Assembly (NCBI GenBank): GCA_018398765.1
Contig: JAHBMJ010001144.1
Span: 5,922-30,292, forward strand
DNA length: 24,371 nucleotides
Direction: 5' to 3'
DNA from: Chromera velia
Lineage: Eukaryota; Sar; Chromeraceae
The translations under genes were made by a program, and so were the position numbers. Below are positions 9,225 to 17,644 of this stretch, piece by piece. The notes under the pieces were generated by a model, which saw only the letters and a list, made by a program, of their open reading frames with translations, ran no database searches and had not been told where the DNA came from. Numbering within the stretch: the first letter of the stretch is position 1; the number at the start of each line of letters is the position of its first letter.

Positions 9225-9840
9225 GAACATATAGTATGTCTGCCTGTCTGTCTTGTCTATCTGTCTGAAAGAGGAAAGCAGACAACGAACAAAGAAAAAG
9301 AAAAACGAAGAACATATAGTCACTCTGTCTGCCTGCCTGCCTGCCTGTCTGTCTGTCTGCCTGTGAAAAAAGGAATGAAGGAAAAAAAAGAAAGAAAGAA
9401 AGAAAAAAAGGAGAAAATACAGTTTGTCTGTCTGTCTGTCTGGTTTAATTGTCTTTCTGTTTCTTCTGTTCTTTTGCAGCTTTTGATTTTTATTTTGTTT
9501 CGCGTGTGAAAAAACAAAAGAAGAAGTGAGAAAAAAAAGTGAGAAAAAAAAGAAGAAAGAGGAAGGGGGAAAAAAAGTAATGTGTGCGCCTGCTGGCCTT
9601 CCTGCCTCGTCCTGCCTGCCCGCCTGCTGTCTGTCTGTCCCCCTGTCTGTCAGCCCAACAAGGAGAAAGAAAAAAGAAAGACAAATAGTCTGTCAGCCCA
9701 CTGTGTGGAAGAAAAAGGAGAAAAAAAGAATTTAAAGTAGAAGAACAAATAGTTTGTCGGCCCATCGTGACTATGTGAAAGAAAAAAAAGAGGCAAAGGA
9801 AAAAAGAAGAATAAGAATACTCTGTGAGCCCGTCTGTCTG
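9225..9840. repeat. Degenerate modular repeat: A/G-rich blocks alternating with TCTG blocks
   Basis: At least five modules have the form [AAAGAAAGAAA-like block]-[AATAGT(C/T)TGTC]-[GCC(T/C)-rich or TCTG block]. The link AATAGTNTGTC recurs near 9233, 9315, 9685 and 9748, with weaker versions at 9420 and 9818. Spacing is irregular. I see no gene in this stretch; a few acceptor-like ends (TTTCTGCAG at 9111, CCGTGCAG at 9885) suggest it may be intronic. Confidence 0.65.
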
Positions 9841-10056
9841 TCCGTCCAATTCGCTTACTTTTGCGTCTTCACTGCTCCGTGCAGCAAGCCGAAGGCTGGA
9901 ACAGTGTCGGGAAAGGGAAGACGAGGAGGGAAAGGAGGATTGACGGGGAATTAAAGACAGTGCAGCAGTTAATTGTAGATCGTCTTAGACCCGGTTCCTT
10001 TCTTTCTTTTTTCCTTCGATTCGACCGAATCTTGGGCGAAGAAGGGAGGAAAGCCA

Positions 10057-10234
10057 GGATGGATGGATACCATTGGACGGATGGGTGGATGGATGGTGGA
10101 TGGTTGGAGGGATGGATAGATGAATGGATCATGGATAGATGGGCGGATGGATGGATGGACGGATGGTCCGGGATGGATGGATAGATGGATGGACGGACGG
10201 ATGGATGAATGGATGGGTGGATGGATGGATGGGT
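10057..10234. repeat. GGAT tetranucleotide array, about 178 bp
   Basis: An imperfect (GGAT)n array with GGAC, GGGT and AGAT variants. The W/M/D/G-rich plus frames and S/I/H/P-rich minus frames are repeat artefacts. Confidence 0.95.
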
Positions 10235-11248
10235 GCCTCATCTACTTGGCTGCCTTTCTGCCGTTTTTTTGAGAGGCCCCGCCCACGGATCCGTCGATCG
10301 ATCGGTCGGTCATGTGCATGTGCGTGCGTCAATTCTTTTGTTTGAATGTTTCTTTCATTAAATTCCGCCTTCTTCTCCCTCCGTCTCCTTCCTCCCTCTT
10401 GACAAGGATAGAGAGAGATAACAGTTTTTCTGTTACCGCTTTGTCCCCCTTTTTTCAATGTATCTAGCTTCAAAGAGAGAGAGAGAGAGAGAGAGAGATG
10501 AGCAGAAGATCTCTCTTTCTCCTCCGTGTTCGTCCTTCGTGTGTTCGATCGCTCGATCGATCTGATCATGTCTCTCTTCTCTCTCGATCTTTCTTTCGCT
10601 CAATTGTTCGTCTATTATCTTTCGCTCGATGGAACTCGATCTCTTCTTTCGTTCTTTCTCCTAGCTCCTGACTAGAGCATGCGGAGAAACAAAAGTTCGT
10701 TCGAAGAGCGGAGACATACTGGTGAAAGTAAAAAAGAGACGAGAAACGGTCGGGAGAGACTTTGCATTTACGCAGGGAAGGAAACGACAGAAAAGAAAGG
10801 AGAGGGAGATTGTAGCGAAAAAGGAAAAACCGACTCTTTGTCTGTCTGTCTATCTGTCTGTGAAGCCTGAGTGAGCGAAGGAGAGAGTGTGATGAGGGAG
10901 AGCGTCCGACGGCGTGTGCTTTCTCTTCCATCCTCTCTTCTCCCACGCTTTCCTTTCCTTCGTTCCCTTCGTTCCCCTTTCTTCGTTCATTTCCTGAATG
11001 AGGTGCCATGTCTGCCCGCCGTCTCGCCTCGACACTTGTACAAAAAGCTTTTGCATTCTACACTACTTGCATGTACCCGTTGAAGGAAGAAGACACAGGG
11101 AGTGAATGATCAAGTGGTTGGATCAGTGAACGAATGAGTGAATGGACAGACTACTGAATCAGTGGTCTCTGCTTGTGTGAGTGCATGCATGGGTCTTCCT
11201 TCCTGGCTTGGCAATGCATGTCCTTTCCTTAGCTCTCTCTCCCTTCTG

Positions 11249-11298
<50 letters not shown>

Positions 11299-12050
11299 TG
11301 TGTAAGGACAGTCAGTCATTTCCTCTTCGAAGTTTGGGTTGGAGCGAAGGAAAGAGGGAAGGAATCGGTCAAGGAAGAAAGATGGGAGTGGAGCAGCCCC
11401 AGAGGAAACTTTAAGTCCTTCTCTCTCTGTGTTCAGCTGAGTGAATGAATGATTGATCGAAAGATTGAGTGAGTGATTCTTTTGTTCTGCGTGCGTTGAA
11501 TCAATCGTGAGGACCGATAATGTGCATGCATTTGCATTTGTGACAGTCACTGTTGCTGCGTAGTGCACTCAAATGAACGCGATCGTATTGTGCTTTCTCG
11601 CTTGCTTGGCGATGCTTGTTTATTCATGCCTGACTGACTGGACTGATCGATCTATCCAGAGGGAATGTCCATCCTTTCGTTTAGATCATCGCAGCTGCAG
11701 AGAAAGAGGAAAAGATGCACCATGCACAAACGAGATCTGCCCTAGAATCTGTCATTGAAGAGGAAAAGAAAGCGCTGCCTGGCCTTTTTGCTTCTTTTTT
11801 TCGCTCCCAGCCTGATATTGCCCCCCCCCCCCTGTCCTGTCCTCTCACAAGTGTCCAGAACCTGCAACAATTGTGAAGGGATGAGACACACAGCTACAGA
11901 GAATGGGAGAGGCAGGTTCAGACAGCAACCCATAAACAAACAGTGAAATGACAAAGAGACCGTAGGAGAGGCAGGTTCGGACAGAAGCCGCGAACAAATC
12001 TTTGAAGGGAAAGGAAGAGGGACAGAGTTACCCAAATCTGATGGAGATGG
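10235..12050. other. Gene-free low-complexity stretch
   Basis: I see no supportable gene. It contains (GA)n at about 10474-10498, a run of TTTC/GATC-rich sequence at 10530-10660, (TC)n followed by (TG)n at about 11250-11304, GTGA/GAAT tracts at about 11100-11160 and 11430-11480, and a C run near 11820. Two short blocks at about 11905 and 11965 (GGAGAGGCAGGTTC) are near-copies about 60 bp apart. Confidence 0.6.
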
Positions 12051-12476
12051 TTTGGAGCTTTGGATCTGTCCAAAATGGGTTTGGAATGGTTTGGATCCCC
12101 AAACCTGACATTTGGAGCACTTTCCTTATCTTCCTAGTTATCTTCGATTTATAAGTTACTAATATTTTCTATCCAGCGCTCCCAGTGAAACTAACAGTAC
12201 AATCATGTTTCGAACTAGGTTTTTAAGATTTATTTCATGAGATTTCATCTGGAAAAATTGTTAGGGATGTTTATATATATCTAGGAAAATTGTTTGAAAT
12301 ATTAATTCTATATATCTATAAAGTTGAAATCTTTATCCTTTTTTCGTTTTTGAATGGGAAACCGTTTTCGATCACGAAAAAGATGGAGAACAAAAGCATG
12401 TCGAAGCAGGTCGAGGAATGAGCGGGGTCAGATTGGGGTCAGGGACAGCATATATATAAGCACTGGCACCCCTTGC

Positions 12477-12773
12477 ATGCCTATCTCCCACTCGGTTCGC
12501 ATCAAGACTCAATATCCAGTCAGACCTGCGAATACACCACGGAGATCGATTGATGTGCTAAAGTATGCTCAAAGCACAAGAATTTTTGGAGGTGCAGTTC
12601 GATCAGTATATCGGCTTACCTTCACACAGTCCCTTCGTTTGCTTTCGTCAACTCCTCTTCACTCATGTAGACAGTCACTTCAACAAATTCCTTCAGTTTA
12701 CTTCAAGACAAAGAGGGGACAAGAGAGGGTCTCCCAAAAGATTTTCACTGATGTGAGCGGATGCCTAGGCTAG
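12477..12773 (+). CDS. Possible small protein, unrecognised
   Basis: A 98-residue frame starts 18 bp after a TATATATAAG box, which is closer than a normal TATA-to-ATG distance. The product would be basic (MPISHSVRIKTQYPV near the start, many R/K/Q/S) and resembles no family I know. Overlapping frame 12565-12756 is also open. Weak candidate. Confidence 0.15.
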   Translation: MPISHSVRIKTQYPVRPANTPRRSIDVLKYAQSTRIFGGAVRSVYRLTFTQSLRLLSSTPLHSCRQSLQQIPSVYFKTKRGQERVSQKIFTDVSGCLG

Positions 12774-13633
12774 CTTAGGCAGATATACGAGAGGTTCAGA
12801 TACCAACCTCCTCGTATTCAAGACAAACAAACAAAATTCAGTGACAAAGAGTATGGAAGCACTGACACGCCACACGTTCAGACAGATAAAATTGCCATGA
12901 ATTTCTACCTTTTCCACAAACAGTTGGAGCATGAACATTCATTTTTAGTAGATGTACACGCTTCAAAAAGTAACTGTTCAAAGCTTTCCATCGCGGCCTT
13001 ACGGAGATGTCCATCTACGTTCGAACGGTTTGCTCTCACATTGCGCGCAAAAAGGTTCTGGCCCGTCAGAACAAGTCAAATTTAGTAACATTTTCATGTA
13101 TGCATGCATAACTCACTGTCTCTGCATGTATGAAGAATTTGGTATACTAGTTAGTATAGTTTGCTGCATGTGATCCACACTTAGATTTGCACTTACTAAC
13201 TAGTTGTCTTTCCATCTGGATAAATTTTTTATTATCAGCAGGTGTACTAGCAGCTAGCAGTTTGTTTCAAAAGTTATAAAAATGATGACACATAAGGGCT
13301 AGGACTGTACATACGTAAGCATCTACAAGTCTATTATATAAGAGTTACTACTCCGAGTCAGTGGCTGTCAAAACTTACAGGGCGATAATGCCGTGACATA
13401 ATATATAGAGATATGCTTCTATATAGTATGTATTACTTTCGGGCCAAGTCTAGGGCCAAGTTTTGGAGCGAGTTTAGCAGTTATACTGTTACAGTGCTAG
13501 TTATAGTGCCATAAATCAAGGTAGCGCGGCTTATGCATCGCCCTGGCCCATGTATAAAGGCCGGTGTCTAGCGTTTGGCAAGTTGGCGCAAGCAGAGCAA
13601 ATTAGATCAATACTGTTGCTTCAACGGCCACCT

Positions 13634-13960
13634 ATGCACGAAAAGAATATTCTAGGGAATATCATCATACTACATATGGAAAGAAACGTCTTAGAAAACT
13701 ACGTACCTCACAGATTTCATACAAAGCAACTTCACACTAACTTGTCACTAAGCATTGCATATGATGTACAAGTAGCTTGCTCTCTCAGCCTCTCTGACTG
13801 TACGCCTTACTTTACGACGAGTAACTCCAGAGTACACCAAGCGCTTAAAGCTTTGACTGAGCCGATAATTGAGCTGTACCGAGCAAAAGCAGTCTGTGCA
13901 TGCAGCAGACGCATCAAACCAAATACTAGACGAGCATGTCGTGACCACAAATTCCTATAG
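13634..13960 (+). CDS. Possible small protein, unrecognised
   Basis: A 108-residue frame (MHEKNILGNIIILHMERN start) lies 76 bp after TATAAA at 13553, a normal promoter-to-start spacing. It is mixed in composition, not low-complexity, with several Cys near the end (CTPYF, CACSRRI). I recognise no domain. The same frame is open upstream to another ATG at 13550, which overlaps the TATA box. Confidence 0.25.
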   Translation: MHEKNILGNIIILHMERNVLENYVPHRFHTKQLHTNLSLSIAYDVQVACSLSLSDCTPYFTTSNSRVHQALKALTEPIIELYRAKAVCACSRRIKPNTRRACRDHKFL

Positions 13961-14220
13961 ACAAATTCAAAGTCCAAGCCTGGGCAGCCGAACATCCCTC
14001 CCCCATGCAGGCACTGAGTGACCACATTAAAGAAAAGAGGCCCTCGATCCCCACAGCAATCCAAATTAACCCAAAGTGTTACAGAATTAACCCTTTGGGG
14101 TCGAGGCGATGTGGTCCTGTCAGTGAGGGAGAAGTAGAAGCTTTCTTTGTCACTCTAGCTGTCTCACACGCACGTCGAATGAATACACTTGACCAGCTCC
14201 ACTCACTTCAGTGTATGTGA

Positions 14221-14548
14221 AAAAAGAATCCCCCCCCGGGATGGATGCACCATTGCTGACAAAAATGGTCTGTGGGTCCGAAGGAAAGTCCGGTCTCGAA
14301 GCCGCCCTCGACTCAACTCAACTCAAAGGCCTGCAGCATAGACAGAAAGACATGCACAGCGTCAAAACAGTGACGGACACAACCAGTAACATTTCGTCAT
14401 TCAATTCAGTCAGCCAGTCCCTCAGTCGTAAAGAAAGCCAGTCGGCCGAACCGCAGCGCATGGCTCTTCAAAGGAGAGATACATACAGCTAGCTACAACT
14501 GTCCCGATCTGCAAAAAGCAGCGAAAACTCGATTCTCACAGAACATCT
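14221..14548. other. Probable 3' flank of the minus-strand RING gene
   Basis: No defensible gene. An open plus frame (14211-14492) is S/Q/K-rich and starts in a C-run. On the minus strand this is where the 3' UTR and polyadenylation site of the gene ending at 14549 should lie, but no clear AATAAA was found. Confidence 0.4.
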
Positions 14549-15985
14549 CTAATTATATCGACTGACCCTCAGAAGCGACCTAGGAAGCGACTCATCGACG
14601 TGGTCCCCGAACTGAATTCTGAGGGCCTCTATGATGCTCTCTTCAGGCCACCCTGCCTCACGGAGTTGCTCCACGGCTGCTTGCATCAAAAACAGATCAG
14701 ACTCCTCGGGGGGCTCGCCTTCATCCCCCCCCGCGGTCTCCCCGACAGGAATTGTCGTTCCAGAATCCTCTCCGTCCTCAGTTGCAGACCGCCTCTCGTC
14801 TCTAGGCTCTTCTCTACCAGCAGCGCTCTGCCGGGTCCCTCTAGACGGACACGTGTGTTCGTGATCAGCGAGGTCTACCAGATCAGCTAATACGGCAGTG
14901 CACCCCCAGGGCCTGTAGCTGCAGGGCACACGCCGCAACGCCGCTGCACGGGCCTCCAGACTCCGCACTCGGGTCAGAATCCACTGCTTGGAGCACTGGG
15001 GGCAGTGCGGATACTTGGCCACGCAGTCGGGACACGCCGGATGGCCCTCTTCGCACTGGCGAATGTGGCCAGTCATCCACTCGAAGCACAACTCACATGA
15101 AAGGTCGTCTGGAGCAAGTTGGTCCTGTCGGGCGTCGCTTCCGGCGGAGGTGCTGACAGCGAGGGATGCCGTCTCGGAGTCTGTCCGACGGGGCATCTGG
15201 GAGGACGAAGAGGGCGCAGCAGACGAAGAGGGTCTGGTTGTGACTGTCCTGTCCCGACTGCTGCTCTGGCCCTCTGGCTGGTCGGGGTACCGCTGCTGCC
15301 ACCGGGCCCCGACCTCCCTCCGTCTCTCATCAGCACGGCCGGCCTGACGGGCTTGTGTCTGCTGGAACCGTTTCTGAGCCTCCCGTTGTTTCTCTTGTTG
15401 CTGTGCCTCTTTGGCTGCCTTCTTCTCTTTCTCCTCAGCCCGCATCACCTCCCGAGCCTCTCTCATGCTCTGCGGCCTCCCCGCGTTTCTCGTCAGAGCA
15501 GCCTGACGCGCAGCCTCCAGTGGGTCACGCGAAAGCCTTCCGACGCCGGGGTCGAGTTGGCTGGGCGCTGTGTCGGTTGCAGGGCGGCGCTGGTTGATCT
15601 CCTCCTGCGCCTGTCTCTGCCGAAGAAGAAATGCGCGTTTCTCCGGATTCGGGGTGGTGAGGTGGTACACTGGGGCGCTTTCCTGGCCATGATCTTGTCT
15701 CTGCATGGGGGGAGGAGCCGGTGCTGGCTGCTCTGGTTGCTGTACGGGAGGATGACTCACGCGCCCTGCCGCCACAGGCATCGGTTGACAGCAGGATGGT
15801 GTGACAGGGGCGCACGGGTTATTGTTCTCCCGCACTGCAAAGACAGAAGAATCAGGGTGTTCCATTCCAAAGTTGGTCAAGACGATAACACGCATTTTTA
15901 CAGGCACCATTCCAGTCTACTTACGTTCAGGGCAGGTCCGCACGTTGTGACCAGGTCGGCGGCACTGTCCGCATCGCTGCGGCAT
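14549..15985 (-). CDS. CCHC zinc-knuckle plus SIAH-like RING protein, putative E3 ubiquitin ligase
   Basis: Two exons on the minus strand: 15985-15925 (20 codons plus 1 nt) and 15834-14549, joined over a 90-nt intron (GTAAGT...TTTGCAG). They give 448 residues. Residues 5-18 form a CCHC knuckle (CGQCRRPGHNVRTC). Residues about 55-120 are P/Q-rich, about 140-200 an E/K/Q/R-rich likely coiled coil, and about 220-250 Ser-rich. Residues 267-301 are a C3HC4 RING of SIAH type (CELCFEW... CEEGHPACPDC ... CPQC). It is followed by a single C/C/H/C finger at 325, 332, 345 and 349 (PCSYRPWGC ... HEHTC). After an acidic linker, the last 50 residues (AVEQLREAGWPEESIIEAL) resemble a UBA or CUE fold. The TRAF-like substrate domain of true SIAH is missing. 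RING proteins of this family transfer ubiquitin from an E2; the substrate here is unknown. Intron retention would stop after 22 residues. Confidence 0.85.
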
Positions 15986-16596
15986 TGTTGTCAATGCAGC
16001 TAGGGTAAACACAGAATTCTAGGCGTCTCCTTCGTCTCCTTTCCTGCAAAGGGGAAAAATTGACAGATGATCCGCCCAAACACGTGCAATCAGATCAGAG
16101 CCTGCGAAAACGAAAGACCCAGAAACTTAGCAGTAGACTGCATGGGTATTGGCACCTTCCTGCGTCGGATTTCTTTTTCGATCCTGAGTGCAGATCAACT
16201 GTATATATATATATATATATATATTCGCTGAATTTCGCTTTGCATGCAATTAAATCGAAACACACCACAGCCGAATAATCGGCTTGCATGGGGCTGGCAC
16301 GATTTCTGTTAATTGCATGCATGCAATTAATTGTTCATAAACTGCATCGATGCATGCCGGGGCCCTTATTTAATAATTCTCTCTAACTCTCTTAGAGCCA
16401 TCTTAGGCTTATAGCCGAAGGATGTCAACGGGAGGTTTTGAATTCTCAAAATACTTCAAAGTGACAGTCTTAGTGACTATAACCAATCGAATAAGAACTG
16501 TGCCATAGAAGTGAGTCCATGGGCATCGACGTCCAGACGTGATTATCAATCAGGAGCCGTTTCCATCTTGCCTTTTGTTCAACCAAATCTGAAGAT
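15986..16596. promoter_or_regulatory. Shared divergent promoter region with TGCATGCA motifs
   Basis: This 611-bp gap lies between two start codons that point away from each other. It holds (TA)n at about 16202-16224, a possible TATA region for the plus gene. Octamers TGCATGCA lie at 16241, 16314 and 16318, with TGCATGCC at 16351. The overlapping pair sits in a perfect 22-bp palindrome at 16309-16330. TGCATGCA is the known site of some apicomplexan AP2 factors (for example Plasmodium AP2-EXP). Use of these sites here is inference. Confidence 0.45.
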
Positions 16597-17609
16597 ATGC
16601 CCTGCAGTGGGTGCGGCCAGACCGGTCACAACATTAGGACCTGCGGTCGCTCCAGAGCACCAGGACATGCGGGAACGGGAGGGTACATCACTGTAGTGAG
16701 GCACTGGGGCATTTGTGGATCTCCCGGGCACGACAGAAGGACCTGCCCAGCCCAAGGTCCGCCCCTTCTAACCTCCCTGCCGTCTCCACCTCTCGCAGTG
16801 TGCCCTTTCTGCATTCCTTCTTCGGGAGGGAGGGCGTCCAAGGAGTCAATGCTGATCCCTCTGCAGGAGCAGATGTGAGAAGGGCCTCTGCGACCCCAGG
16901 TGTGCGGCATTGCGGCGTCTGCGGAGAGCCAGGACACGATAGGAGGACGTGCCCCTACGAGGGTGAGGTTTTGTGAGGCCTTCGCGTTGCATGCTCTTGC
17001 TTCATTGGTTCCTCCCTCAAGTTTGAAGGACGAATCTGTCAGATCATCTATCCAACCGCGTTTCATAAGTTGGGTGGTCTTCTTCTCCACCTCCGGCTCT
17101 TCTCTCCCAGCTCACTTCCCGTATACGTCTAGTCACCTTTCTGCGTGTCCGCCCACCCCTCCATCTTGTCTCCCAATCTCTATTCATCCATGTGTGCCCC
17201 AAAGTCTGTTCTTCCCGTCCTGTTGCAGTGGGGCGGTCGAGACCGGTTGCCTCGTCCACAGGTGTGCGGCATTGCGGCATCTGTGGGGAGGCGGGACACG
17301 ACAGGAGGACCTGTCCGGATGCAGGTCAGTCTGCTCGAATGCAAGTGAGATCACGGGTTGACCTGTTTGACCCCTTACCCATTTTCTCCGGCAGTCAATT
17401 TGGTTTGCTGCCTTCACAATACAGTGCAGGTAAAGTGCGAGTACAGACACAAAGCACGAGAAGAGACAGAGACTGAGAGGGTGACAGAGCGAGAGAGAGA
17501 CAACCATGACACCCAGTACGCAAACAGAAAGGACGTGAGAGAGGGCGAGGGAGAAATAGAAACGGAAAGAGACAGAGACAGAGAGAGAAAGAGGGGGGGG
17601 GGGGGGGGG

Positions 17610-17644
<35 letters not shown>

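Larger units (their letters stand above)
12051..14220. other. AT-rich island with TATA boxes and two small frames
   Basis: The composition changes to AT-rich near 12100 and stays so, with gaps, to about 14050. Simple repeats are almost absent here, in contrast to the flanks. TATA-like boxes at 12451-12459 and 13553-13558 each precede a modest ATG frame. The island may be an old transposable element or several, but I found no terminal repeats or transposase motifs that I can defend. Confidence 0.45.

Noticed and set aside
12051-14220. LTR retrotransposon in the AT-rich island
   Set aside because: No paired long terminal repeats, primer-binding site or reverse transcriptase motif could be found.
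15119-16003. 294-codon plus frame
   Set aside because: Antisense shadow of the RING gene, whose frame shows clear RING and zinc-finger residues.
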